DNA of 64,000 nt from Candidatus Aalborgicola danicus (GTDB lineage: Bacteria; Pseudomonadota; Gammaproteobacteria; Burkholderiales; Burkholderiaceae_C): contig JADJBC010000060.1 in the NCBI GenBank assembly GCA_016703945.1, forward strand, positions 238,433 through 302,432, in the 5' to 3' direction. A program made the translations under genes and the position numbers. Positions 24,804-32,516 of the stretch are shown here, one piece after another (the stretch's first letter is position 1; each line of letters begins with the position of its first letter). Below the pieces are notes generated by a model. That model had not been told where the DNA came from. It did not search any database and was given only the letters and a program-made list of their open reading frames with translations.

Positions 24804-25031
24804 TCAGGCCTTCTTGAGATAGAACACAAACTTGCTGTTTTCGCTGCCTTGTTCCAGCAGGGCATTGCCGGTTTGTTCCGCGAAGGCAGCCATGTCGCAC
24901 ACCGAGCCGGGGTCGGTGGAGATCACACGCAGCACCTGCCCCGAGGCCATGTCGGCGAGAGCCTTCTTGGTTTTTACGATGGGCAAAGGGCAGGCCAGGC
25001 CGGATGCGTCAAATTCCTTGCTGAATTCCAT
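24804..25031 (-). CDS. tusA: TusA-family sulfur carrier
   Basis: This 75-residue protein carries the TusA signature LACPLPIVKTKKAL, with the persulfide-carrying Cys14 in the CPxP motif. A second Cys is at SVCDMAAF. The start at 25031 has GGAG eight bases upstream. TusA takes sulfur from a rhodanese or desulfurase and passes it to DsrE-type proteins and TusE. This copy lies first in an operon with DsrE2, a secreted protein, YeeE, a thioredoxin-like protein and a TusE-like protein. It is divergent from the cytochrome and sox genes, so a role in sulfur oxidation rather than tRNA modification is likely. Confidence 0.9.
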   Translation of the reverse strand: MEFSKEFDASGLACPLPIVKTKKALADMASGQVLRVISTDPGSVCDMAAFAEQTGNALLEQGSENSKFVFYLKKA

Positions 25032-25121
25032 GTCATATCTCCAATGTTTGGGTTGTTCTTAACCAGTTGTGCAGATTCTTGAGGAGCCCGCGAGTTTCGT
25101 CTATCACCGCAAAGGGTAACC

Positions 25122-25142
25122 ATGGGTAGCCCATATGGGTAG
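25122..25142. promoter_or_regulatory. CCC-N4-GGGTA palindromes between tusA and cytochrome gene
   Basis: Two overlapping palindromes sit in the divergent region: ATGGGTAGCCCAT at 25122-25134 and CCCATATGGG at 25130-25139, the second followed by TA. The second resembles the ATACCCCTATGGGTAT element upstream of the RND/CsoR-like operon. It is a candidate site for that repressor, though the match is incomplete on the left arm. Confidence 0.45.
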
Positions 25143-25194
25143 TAAGGCCAATTCTGTATTGTGCTTTTGGCAAGTTGTCGCTAGCCTTGGCAAC

Positions 25195-25512
25195 ATGAAC
25201 AAACTCCTGTCAGGTCTGTTGTTGTCGTCACTGCTGTCCTTCGCTTGGGCGCAGACCCCCAAGATTTTCCAGGATGCCGATCTGAAGCTCGGTGAAAAGC
25301 TGATTGCCGAGAACAAGTGCACTGAATGCCATGCAAGCAAAGTAGTTGGCGACGGCAGTGCGATTTACAAACCCAAGGGCCGCGTCAACGCGCCTGGCGT
25401 ACTGCGGGGCATGGTGGAGCAGTGCAATACAGAATTGAATATGGGCCTCTTCCCGGAAGAGGTTACAGCCATCGCCGCCGTGCTGAATCGAGACTATTAC
25501 CGCTTCAAGTAA
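25195..25512 (+). CDS. Monohaem c-type cytochrome upstream of sox genes
   Basis: This 105-residue protein starts MNKLLSGLLLSSLLSFAWAQT, a Sec signal, and has one haem motif, CTECH, near residue 42. A later free Cys lies in MVEQCNTELN. The start at 25195 was preferred over an earlier in-frame ATG at 25135 because it places the signal peptide at the N-terminus. It is a small periplasmic cytochrome, probably an electron acceptor for Sox or sulfite dehydrogenase. It is separated from soxC by 119 bases that contain an inverted repeat, so it may form its own transcript. No specific Sox name can be assigned. Confidence 0.82.
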   Translation: MNKLLSGLLLSSLLSFAWAQTPKIFQDADLKLGEKLIAENKCTECHASKVVGDGSAIYKPKGRVNAPGVLRGMVEQCNTELNMGLFPEEVTAIAAVLNRDYYRFK

Positions 25513-25571
25513 CGTTTGTAAGCCATGGCTAAGTTTGGGTTGGTGATAACCCGTAGCCGGTTGTTTTTAAT

Positions 25572-25587
25572 TGACTTATATTAGTCA
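25572..25587. promoter_or_regulatory. Inverted repeat upstream of soxC
   Basis: TGACT and AGTCA form 5-bp arms around TATATT, 45 bases upstream of the soxC start and in an AT-rich context. It is a candidate operator or activator site of the sox operon; no regulator can be assigned. Confidence 0.35.
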
Positions 25588-25631
25588 TATCGAATATAGT
25601 TCGCAGCGTTGACCCCATTTGAGGAGTTTGA

Positions 25632-26999
25632 GTGAACCAAGACAGTCCTATTTCTGGAGCTTTGCGCAAGGCTCCCGAGAGTTTTCTGAGTCGAGATGGA
25701 ATCCGCAAAGTGTTTGCCGAGGCCAAGAATGGCCGACGCGATTTCATTCGAAACGCTTTTGCCGCCGCTGCCACGGGTGCGGCATTCAGCGGCGCCATGG
25801 CAGAGAGCAACCCGGTTCCCACCGAAGGTGGTGATCCCAATATTCTGAATTTGCCCGAACACAGCAAGGCACTGGGGCAAGGCGTTGCGCCAGACGGAAG
25901 CTACGGCAAGCCGTCCAAATATGAATCGGATGTGCAGCGTCGCCAAAGCCCGGGTTTGACACAGACCACACAGGCATCGGTGTCGTTTGCACCCCTGCAG
26001 TCGCTGTTTGGCATTGTTACGCCCAGTGGTCTGCATTTCGAGCGTCACCACCAGGGCTGGTGGGACATTGATCCTTCCAAGCATCGGTTGATGATCAACG
26101 GCATGGTCAAGTCTGCCAAGGTATTTACGCTGGATGAAATCATGCGGCTGCCTGCGGTGTCGCGTTTTCACTTCATCGAATGTGGTGCCAACACTGCGGT
26201 GGAGTGGGGCAATGTGGCGGTGCCCACCGCGCAATACACCCACGGCATGATTTCCTGCAGTGAGTTCACCGGCGTGCCGCTGATCACGCTGCTGGAACTG
26301 GCCGGTGCCGACCTCAAGAACGGCAAGTTTGTGCTGGCCGAAGGTGCTGATGGTTCTTCCATGACCCGTACCATCCCGCTGAGCCTGATCAAGTCGGGCG
26401 AAGTGTTTGTGGCCTACGGGCAAAACGGTGAAATGCTGCGCCCGGAGCAAGGTTATCCGTTGCGCCTGATCGTGCCCGGTGTGCAGGGTGTGAGTTGGGT
26501 CAAGTACCTGCGCCGCATTGAGTTGGGCGACAAGCCCTATGGCACCAAGGACGAAGCCATTCACTACATCGACCTGCAGCCCGACGGGCTGGAGCGCCAA
26601 TACACCAGCATCCAGGAGTGCAAGAGTGTGGTCACTACGCCGTCGGGCGGACAGGTGTTGCTGGACAAGGGCTTCTACAACATCACGGGCTTGGCCTGGT
26701 CGGGTCGTGGCAAGGTCAAGAAAGTCGATGTGTCGGTGGATGGCGGTCGCAACTGGCGCACCGCCCGGCTGGAAACACCGGTCTTGTCCAAGGCGTTGAC
26801 GCGTTTCAACCTGGACTGGGTGTGGGACGGCAAGCCAACCATTGTTCAGAGCCGGGCCATGGACGAGACGGGCTTTGTTCAGCCCACATACAAGCAGCTT
26901 CGTGCCGTGCGCGGAACCCGTTCGATCTACCACAACAACGCCATTCAGTCATGGTTGGTGCAGGAAAATGGCGAGGTGAAAAATGTTCAAGTTGCGTAA
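25632..26999 (+). CDS. soxC: Sulfite dehydrogenase molybdenum subunit SoxC
   Basis: This 455-residue protein is the molybdenum-cofactor subunit of the Sox sulfur dehydrogenase Sox(CD). A GTG start at 25632 follows GGAG by six bases. A Tat signal is present at RRDFIRNAFAAAATGAAF (Arg35-Arg36), which is unusually far from the N-terminus. The molybdenum-ligand cysteine is Cys184 in HFIECGAN, and the C-terminal dimerisation fold follows. SoxCD oxidises the sulfane sulfur still bound to SoxY in the periplasm, passing electrons to SoxD. The soxD start overlaps its end by 17 bases. Confidence 0.95.
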   Translation: MNQDSPISGALRKAPESFLSRDGIRKVFAEAKNGRRDFIRNAFAAAATGAAFSGAMAESNPVPTEGGDPNILNLPEHSKALGQGVAPDGSYGKPSKYESDVQRRQSPGLTQTTQASVSFAPLQSLFGIVTPSGLHFERHHQGWWDIDPSKHRLMINGMVKSAKVFTLDEIMRLPAVSRFHFIECGANTAVEWGNVAVPTAQYTHGMISCSEFTGVPLITLLELAGADLKNGKFVLAEGADGSSMTRTIPLSLIKSGEVFVAYGQNGEMLRPEQGYPLRLIVPGVQGVSWVKYLRRIELGDKPYGTKDEAIHYIDLQPDGLERQYTSIQECKSVVTTPSGGQVLLDKGFYNITGLAWSGRGKVKKVDVSVDGGRNWRTARLETPVLSKALTRFNLDWVWDGKPTIVQSRAMDETGFVQPTYKQLRAVRGTRSIYHNNAIQSWLVQENGEVKNVQVA

Positions 27000-28059
27000 C
27001 GCATTCTTCGCCACCGCACTGTTGGCGTGCTGGGGTGCCGCCCATGCGCAGTTGGATGCCAAATACCCCGGTGTGGGGCGTGAGGCCACAGCCAAAGAAG
27101 TGGCCGCATGGGATATTGATGTACGGCCCGACTTCAAGGGTCTGCCAGCAGGTTCCGGGACTGTTGCAAAAGGCCAGGACATATGGGAGGCCAAGTGCGC
27201 GCAGTGCCATGGCATCTTTGGTGAATCCGGCGAGGTGTTCAGCCCGCTGGTGGGCGGCGTAACGCCTGACGATATCAAAAAGGGAAGGGTCGCGAATCTG
27301 ATGAACGCGGCTTACCCCGGGCGCACGACTTTTATGAAGGTTCCGACGCTATCGACGATATGGGATTACATCAACCGCGCCATGCCCTGGACGGCCCCCA
27401 AGTCGCTCGCCACGGACGAGGTCTATGCGGTGGTTGCGTTCCTGTTGAACCTCAATGGCATTGTTCCCGAAGACTTCACGTTGTCCGACAAGAACATTCG
27501 CGAAGTGCAGGGCCGCATGCCGAACCGCAATGGCATGACGACCAAACATGCCTTGTGGCCAGGCAATGAATTCGGTGGATCCAGTTCGCCAGACACCCGC
27601 AACGTGGCGTGCATGAAAGACTGTGTGCCCGAGGTGAAACTGGCCTCGTTCCTGCCGGATTTTGCGCGCAACGCACACGGCAATCTGGCTGAGCAAAACC
27701 GGGCGGTGGGAGCACAACACGGCGCGGACACCACCCGCCCTGAAGCCAAAGTAGGAGCACCTGTGGCCGTTGCAGTAGCTGCACCCGCCAAGGTCGAGCC
27801 TTCAGCTGGCGCTAAGGCAGCTTCGGCCTTGCTGCAAAAAAATGGCTGCACCGCCTGCCATGGGGTGAACAACAAGATCGTGGGTCCGGCCTTCTCAGAT
27901 ATTGCCAAGAAACACGCTGGCAAGGCGGACTACCTGGCGGGCAAAATCAAATCCGGCGGGTCGGGAGTTTGGGGTGCCATCCCCATGCCGCCCCAGACTT
28001 TGAGCGACGCCGAGGCCAAGACCATCGCGGCCTGGCTCGCATCGGGTGCGGGCAAGTAG
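26983..28059 (+). CDS. soxD: Sulfite dehydrogenase cytochrome subunit SoxD
   Basis: This 358-residue dihaem cytochrome c is the electron-transfer partner of SoxC. It has a signal peptide ending AAHAQ, a first haem motif CAQCH at residues 72-76 and a second, CTACH, at 289-293. An Ala/Val/Pro-rich linker of about 20 residues lies before the second domain. The Cys pair NVACMKDCVPE (210 and 214) may form a disulfide. The frame starts inside the soxC end, with coupling expected. With SoxC present the pathway can fully oxidise thiosulfate to sulfate without storing sulfur globules. Confidence 0.93.
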   Translation: MFKLRNAFFATALLACWGAAHAQLDAKYPGVGREATAKEVAAWDIDVRPDFKGLPAGSGTVAKGQDIWEAKCAQCHGIFGESGEVFSPLVGGVTPDDIKKGRVANLMNAAYPGRTTFMKVPTLSTIWDYINRAMPWTAPKSLATDEVYAVVAFLLNLNGIVPEDFTLSDKNIREVQGRMPNRNGMTTKHALWPGNEFGGSSSPDTRNVACMKDCVPEVKLASFLPDFARNAHGNLAEQNRAVGAQHGADTTRPEAKVGAPVAVAVAAPAKVEPSAGAKAASALLQKNGCTACHGVNNKIVGPAFSDIAKKHAGKADYLAGKIKSGGSGVWGAIPMPPQTLSDAEAKTIAAWLASGAGK

Positions 28060-28099
28060 CAACTTTTTAACGGTATTCACTTTCACTTAGGAGACTCAG

Positions 28100-28558
28100 A
28101 TGCAAACTCGTCGCAAGACACTCAAGCAAAGCGCTGTTGTGGCCGGCCTGCTGGCAGCTACGGGCATGTTCCCACAGTACGCGTTTGCCGCGTTCAATAA
28201 AACGGCCTTCGAGGCCAAAACCCTCGCCGATGTACTCAAGGCCCTAGGCGCTGGAGCACCGGTTGAGAGTAAAGACGTCACCATCGGTGGCCCCGACATT
28301 GCGGAAAACGGCGCCGTGGTGCCATTGACTGCCAGCACGGCTTTGCCTGGTGTTAAACAGATTTTGATTCTGGTGGAGAAAAACCCCTCTGCCCTAATTG
28401 CCGTATTCAACGTCACGGACAGCGTGGAGGCCAACTTTGCCACCCGCGCCAAGATGGGGCAGTCGTCCGATGTGTACGCAGTGGCCATCATGGCCGACGG
28501 CAAAGTGCTTTTTGCCAAAAAAGAAGTCAAGGTCACGCTGGGTGGATGCGGCGGTTAA
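28100..28558 (+). CDS. soxY: Sulfur-carrier protein SoxY
   Basis: This 152-residue protein is the SoxY subunit on which all sulfur intermediates are bound. It has a Tat signal, TRRKTLKQSAVVAGLLAATG, so it is exported folded, presumably together with SoxZ. The C-terminal swinging arm ends VTLGGCGG, with the substrate-binding cysteine. The ATG at 28100 follows AGGAGACTCAG. The gap to soxZ is 104 bases and contains an inverted repeat, unlike the close spacing common in other sox clusters. Confidence 0.95.
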   Translation: MQTRRKTLKQSAVVAGLLAATGMFPQYAFAAFNKTAFEAKTLADVLKALGAGAPVESKDVTIGGPDIAENGAVVPLTASTALPGVKQILILVEKNPSALIAVFNVTDSVEANFATRAKMGQSSDVYAVAIMADGKVLFAKKEVKVTLGGCGG

Positions 28559-28590
28559 TCGCCGATACCTTCACCCTATTAATTGGTTGA

Positions 28591-28629
28591 GGACAGAGCT
28601 TGTTCGCTGCGCGTAACTGCGGACTGTCC
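28591..28629. promoter_or_regulatory. Inverted repeat between soxY and soxZ
   Basis: GGACAG at 28591-28596 pairs with CTGTCC at 28624-28629 around a 27-base loop rich in GC. No T-run follows. It may act on RNA stability or attenuation within the operon, but this is uncertain. Confidence 0.35.
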
Positions 28630-28662
28630 CCAAGGTTTCATTATTGATATTAGGAGCTAAAA

Positions 28663-28974
28663 ATGGCAGATCCAATGCGCATTCGTGCACAAGTAGCAGG
28701 CGACAAGGCCACCGTGCGGGTTTTGATGGCCCATGAGATGGAATCCGGTCAACGCAAAGATGCGGCAGGCAAGCTGGTGCCGGCCTGGCATATTGCTGAG
28801 GTGACGGCAACACACAATGGCAAACCAGTGTTGACCGCCGAGTGGGGCCCCGCCGTGTCCAAAAACCCTTTCCTCCAGTTTGTTGTCAAAGGGGCTAAGG
28901 CTGGGGACAAGATTGCGGTGACTTGGAAAGACAACAAGGGCGACACCCGCACTGACGAAGCGACTGCCTCCTAA
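28663..28974 (+). CDS. soxZ: SoxZ
   Basis: This 103-residue protein is the SoxZ partner of SoxY. It has the immunoglobulin-like fold and opens MRIRAQVAGDKATVRVLMAHEMESGQRKD. It has no signal peptide and no cysteine, as expected for a protein exported by hitch-hiking on the SoxY Tat signal. The ATG follows AGGAGCTAAAA. SoxYZ carries sulfur intermediates between SoxAX, SoxB and SoxCD in the periplasm. Confidence 0.95.
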   Translation: MADPMRIRAQVAGDKATVRVLMAHEMESGQRKDAAGKLVPAWHIAEVTATHNGKPVLTAEWGPAVSKNPFLQFVVKGAKAGDKIAVTWKDNKGDTRTDEATAS

Positions 28975-29008
28975 AGGCACCCACTTTCCAAAACAACAAG
29001 AGGTCAAC

Positions 29009-29812
29009 ATGCGAACGACATCACTTATTTCGTTTCTGGCACTGGGGTGTTTGACGACGACAGCTGTTGTTGCTCAAAAAACTGCGGTCCAGAGCATTGA
29101 AGAATACCGTGCCATGCTGGCCGATGGAAACCCGTCGGAACTGTTTGAGGCCAAGGGGGAAGACCTGTGGAAGCAAAAGCGGGGGCCCAAAAATGCATCG
29201 CTGGAGGCCTGCGATCTGGGAAAGGGCCCTGGCGTCTACAAGGGTGTATTCGTTGAATTGCCGCGCTACTTTGCCGACACTGGGCGGGTGCAGGACATGG
29301 AGTCGCGCCTATTGACCTGCATGCAAAATTTGCAGGGTTTCAATGCCGATGAGATTGCCAAGACCGGGTTTGGTAAGGGCGAGCAAGTCAATGTGACGGC
29401 ACTGGCAGCTTGGTTGTCTGCAGAGTCCAAGGGTATGAAGTTCAATCTGTCGCAAGCCCATCCGCAGGAGAAAATTTCCTACGAAGTAGGCAAGCGCCTG
29501 TTCTTTCAGCGCGCCGGACCGCATGACTTCTCCTGCGCTTCCTGCCACGGACAGGACAAAACGCGGATTCGTCTGCAAGATCTGCCGAACCTGACCAAGA
29601 ACCCGGGCGATGGCATCGGTTTTGCGGCCTGGCCTGCGTACCGCGTGTCGAATGGTCAGATGTGGGGCATGCAACAACGCCTCAATGACTGCTACCGCCA
29701 GCAACGCTTTCCTTACCCCGGTTTTGGCAGTGACGTCACGATTGCGCTTGGCGTTTACCTGGGCGTCAACAGCGCAGGCTCCAAGTCGATTGCACCCGCA
29801 CTCAAGCGTTAA
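29009..29812 (+). CDS. soxA: SoxA, cytochrome subunit of thiosulfate-loading enzyme
   Basis: This 267-residue protein has a signal peptide and one haem motif, CASCH, at residues 176-180. The active-site cysteine ligand, which becomes persulfurated, is Cys228 in MQQRLNDCYRQQRFPYP. The N-terminal half lacks the second haem motif of dihaem SoxA proteins and has Cys68 and Cys104 instead, which could form a disulfide, so this is the monohaem type. SoxAX joins thiosulfate to the SoxY cysteine with loss of two electrons. soxX follows. Confidence 0.94.
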   Translation: MRTTSLISFLALGCLTTTAVVAQKTAVQSIEEYRAMLADGNPSELFEAKGEDLWKQKRGPKNASLEACDLGKGPGVYKGVFVELPRYFADTGRVQDMESRLLTCMQNLQGFNADEIAKTGFGKGEQVNVTALAAWLSAESKGMKFNLSQAHPQEKISYEVGKRLFFQRAGPHDFSCASCHGQDKTRIRLQDLPNLTKNPGDGIGFAAWPAYRVSNGQMWGMQQRLNDCYRQQRFPYPGFGSDVTIALGVYLGVNSAGSKSIAPALKR

Positions 29813-29827
29813 GCCCCGGAGATGACT

Positions 29828-30520
29828 ATGAATAAATCCAAATATTTCTCGGTGTTGTCCGCCGTTGGCGTAGCCCTCGTTGTGGCAGTTGTTCCGGTTC
29901 AGGCCGAGCAGGCTAAACCGGGCAGTTCCGCGTCAACCGGCAACGCCGAAGTGTTCGATTTCTTTTACCGTGAAGCGGTCAAGACATCGTTTCGTGACCA
30001 GGGCATCGTCAAGAAGAGCGTGCTCGACACCGATGAAACCAACCGGGATTGCAGTGCTGCCGATGTGGCAGGCAAGCCCCTGGACAAAAAACGGGCCAAA
30101 GAGATTGAGGCCATAAACCTCAAGTCCATCAAGTGGCCCTCTGATGGCAAGTTTGTCGGTGACTGGAAGCAGGGTGAAGCCCTGGCCCAAAGTGGTCGCG
30201 GCCTGACCTATAGCGACGACGCCAAGACCCCGAATGGCGGCAATTGCTACAACTGCCACCAGTTGGACAAAAAGGAAATTTCCTTTGGCACCATTGGCCC
30301 CAGCCTGTACAACTACGGCAAGCAGCGCGGTGTGACCGATGTCAACAGCCCTGCATCCAAGGCCATCATCGAATACACGTGGGGGAAAATCTGGAACTCC
30401 AAGGCCTACAACGCCTGTTCCAACATGCCACGTGCAGGCCACATGGGCATCATGACCGAAGCCCAGGTTCGCCATCTCGTGGCACTGCTGGTGGATCCCA
30501 AATCAGCAGTCAATCAATAG
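29828..30520 (+). CDS. soxX: SoxX, cytochrome partner of SoxA
   Basis: This protein of about 230 residues has a signal peptide (YFSVLSAVGVALVVAVVPVQAE) and one haem motif, CYNCH. The ATG at 29828 fits the GGAG at 29817 better than the ATG at 29822, which is only one base away from it. There is an extra N-terminal region of roughly 90 residues before the cytochrome fold, containing one more Cys (NRDCSAADV). It is longer than minimal SoxX but within the range of larger members. It pairs with SoxA to start thiosulfate oxidation. An intrinsic-terminator-like hairpin follows it. Confidence 0.92.
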   Translation: MNKSKYFSVLSAVGVALVVAVVPVQAEQAKPGSSASTGNAEVFDFFYREAVKTSFRDQGIVKKSVLDTDETNRDCSAADVAGKPLDKKRAKEIEAINLKSIKWPSDGKFVGDWKQGEALAQSGRGLTYSDDAKTPNGGNCYNCHQLDKKEISFGTIGPSLYNYGKQRGVTDVNSPASKAIIEYTWGKIWNSKAYNACSNMPRAGHMGIMTEAQVRHLVALLVDPKSAVNQ

Positions 30521-30537
30521 GCTTTAAAGCTCTCTTC

Positions 30538-30560
30538 AACCCGGCTAGTCCGGGTTTTCT
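30538..30560 (+). terminator. Terminator-like hairpin between soxX and soxB
   Basis: A perfect 7-bp stem, AACCCGG/CCGGGTT, encloses loop CTAGT, followed by TTTTCT. It would give partial termination before soxB, which starts 26 bases downstream. Confidence 0.6.
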
Positions 30561-30585
30561 TATCTGATTCATTGACAAATTCAAT

Positions 30586-32316
30586 ATGAACTTATCCAAA
30601 CGCGAATTCTTCCAGGTGTTGGGGGCGGGGACCATGGCCGGTATGGGGCTTGGCACCTATGCGGATGCGGAGGCCGCCACGGCCACCAACGGCCTGTACG
30701 ATATTGCGCGCTTTGGCAACGTCTCATTCCTGCACATGACGGACTGCCATGCGCAGCTTATGCCGATCTATTTCCGTGAGCCCAGCGTCAACCTTGGTAT
30801 TGGCAGTATGAAGGGCAGTCTGCCCCATTTGGTCGGGGAACATTTGCTGAAAACGGCCAATATCCGCCCGGGTACTGCACAGGCCCACGCCTTGACATGC
30901 CTGGACTTTGAAAAGGCGGCCAAGCGTTATGGCAAGGTCGGAGGTTTTGCGCATTTGGCCACGCTGGTCAAGCGCCTCAAAGCCAGCCGACCCGGGTCTT
31001 TGCTGCTGGATGGTGGAGACACCTGGCAAGGCTCTGCAACCTCACTATGGACCAATGGCCAGGACATGGTGGATGCCTGCAAGTTGTTGGGTGTGGACGT
31101 CATGACCGGCCATTGGGAATTCACCTATGGCATGGAGCGTGTCAAGGAGATTATTGACAAGGACTTTGCTGGCAAGGTCGATTTTGTTGCGCAGAACGTC
31201 AAGACCAATGACTTTGGTGACCCGGTGTTCAAGCCCTATGTCATCCGTGAGATCAATGGCGTGCCCTGCGCCATCATCGGGCAAGCCTTTCCGTACACCC
31301 CTATTGCCAACCCGCGCTACATGGTGGCCGACTGGGCTTTTGGCATCCAGGACGACAACATGCAGAAGATGGTCGACGAGGCCAGGGGCAAGGGTGCCCA
31401 GGTGGTGGTGGTGTTGTCGCACAACGGCATGGATGTGGACCTCAAAATGGCCAGCCGGGTCAGTGGCATCGACGCCATCATGGGTGGACATACCCACGAC
31501 GGTATGCCGGTGGCCCGCATCGTGAGCAACAAAGGCGGCAAAACCATTGTCACCAACGCAGGCTCCAACAGCAAGTTTCTGGGTGTTCTGGACTTTGAGG
31601 TCAAAGACAACAAGGTCAGCGATTTCCGCTATAAGTTGTTGCCCATTTTTGCCAACATGCTCCCGGCGGATAGCGACATGCAGGCGCTCATCACCAAGAT
31701 CCGTGCACCTTACGAGACCCAATTGGCCGAGAAGCTGGCCATCACCGAGGGCAGCTTGTACCGCCGTGGCAATTTCAACGGCACCGGTGACCAGTTGTTG
31801 TTGGACGCGATGATGCAGGTGCAAGGCGCCGATATTGCGTTTTCACCAGGCTTCCGCTGGGGCACCAGTTTGTTGCCCGGTCAGGCCATTACCCGCGAGT
31901 GGCTGATGGACATGACGGCCACCACCTACTCCTATGCAACCCTCACGGAAATGACGGGCGCCACCATCAAGACGGTGCTGGAGGACGTGTGCGACAACCT
32001 GTTCAACCCCGACCCCTACTACCAGCAGGGCGGAGACATGGTGCGGGTGGGTGGCCTGCAATACAGCTGCAGTCCCTTGGCAACCATGGGCAAACGCATC
32101 GACGATATGCGCCTCAACGGTCAGCCCCTTGAGGCCGACAAGAAGTACAAGGTAGCCGGTTGGGCACCGGTGGCCGAAGAAGCGAAACACGCAGGCGGCA
32201 AGCAGATCTGGGAAGTTGCAGAGCAATGGCTCAAAGCCAGCGGCGGTAAGGTGGCCGCGCGCAAGGCCAATACGCCAAAACTCATTGGAGTATTGCCCAA
32301 CCCCGGCGTGCTTTGA
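30586..32316 (+). CDS. soxB: SoxB thiosulfohydrolase
   Basis: This 576-residue protein is the di-manganese SoxB hydrolase that releases sulfate from SoxY-bound thiosulfonate. Metal-site motifs include MTDCHAQL (Asp53, His55) and GGDTWQGSATSLW around residues 143-155, with a VVVLSHNGMDVD segment and GGHTHDGMP downstream. The 5'-nucleotidase-like C-terminal domain completes the usual length. The Tat signal is imperfect: SKREFFQVL has Lys-Arg in place of Arg-Arg. It is last in the sox series, followed by two strong terminators. soxCDYZAXB provides a complete core pathway. No soxR, soxS, soxV or soxW gene is seen here. Confidence 0.95.
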   Translation: MNLSKREFFQVLGAGTMAGMGLGTYADAEAATATNGLYDIARFGNVSFLHMTDCHAQLMPIYFREPSVNLGIGSMKGSLPHLVGEHLLKTANIRPGTAQAHALTCLDFEKAAKRYGKVGGFAHLATLVKRLKASRPGSLLLDGGDTWQGSATSLWTNGQDMVDACKLLGVDVMTGHWEFTYGMERVKEIIDKDFAGKVDFVAQNVKTNDFGDPVFKPYVIREINGVPCAIIGQAFPYTPIANPRYMVADWAFGIQDDNMQKMVDEARGKGAQVVVVLSHNGMDVDLKMASRVSGIDAIMGGHTHDGMPVARIVSNKGGKTIVTNAGSNSKFLGVLDFEVKDNKVSDFRYKLLPIFANMLPADSDMQALITKIRAPYETQLAEKLAITEGSLYRRGNFNGTGDQLLLDAMMQVQGADIAFSPGFRWGTSLLPGQAITREWLMDMTATTYSYATLTEMTGATIKTVLEDVCDNLFNPDPYYQQGGDMVRVGGLQYSCSPLATMGKRIDDMRLNGQPLEADKKYKVAGWAPVAEEAKHAGGKQIWEVAEQWLKASGGKVAARKANTPKLIGVLPNPGVL

Positions 32317-32323
32317 GGCGTCT

Positions 32324-32345
32324 GGCCCGCGGCGGGCCTATTTTT
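32324..32345 (+). terminator. Intrinsic terminator after soxB
   Basis: GGCCCG and CGGGCC form a 6-bp GC stem around CGG, followed by TATTTTT. It begins 8 bases after the soxB stop. Confidence 0.75.
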
Positions 32346-32364
32346 CCGCAGCAGTGACCATCAG

Positions 32365-32395
32365 GCCCTCGCATTTTTTTGCGTGGGCTTTTTTT
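32365..32395 (+). terminator. Second terminator after soxB
   Basis: GCCC and CGCA pair with TGCG and GGGC around a T-rich loop with one mismatch, followed by a run of seven T. Together with the preceding one it isolates the sox operon from the RND genes. Confidence 0.75.
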
Positions 32396-32464
32396 GCGCG
32401 AACAAACCACCAGGGTCAAAAAGTCACTGGTCAGTTCTGAGAACCGTCGGTATTGATCTTAAAT

Positions 32465-32480
32465 ATACCCCTATGGGTAT
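32465..32480. promoter_or_regulatory. CsoR/CstR-type operator and promoter of the RND operon
   Basis: ATACCCCTATGGGTAT is a perfect 6-bp-arm palindrome with a 4-base centre, the TACCC-N4-GGGTA form bound by CsoR-family repressors. It lies between a possible -35 (TTGATC, 32453-32458) and -10 (TATTAT, 32478-32483), 19 bases apart. A CsoR-family gene closes the operon it precedes, so autoregulation is likely. Confidence 0.7.
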
Positions 32481-32516
32481 TATTTGATATACTACCAACA
32501 GTATCAAAGGACAACC

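Noticed and set aside
25581..26933. Open frame of 450 codons antisense to soxC
   Set aside because: It mirrors soxC, has no motif and no ribosome-binding site, and soxC is unambiguous.
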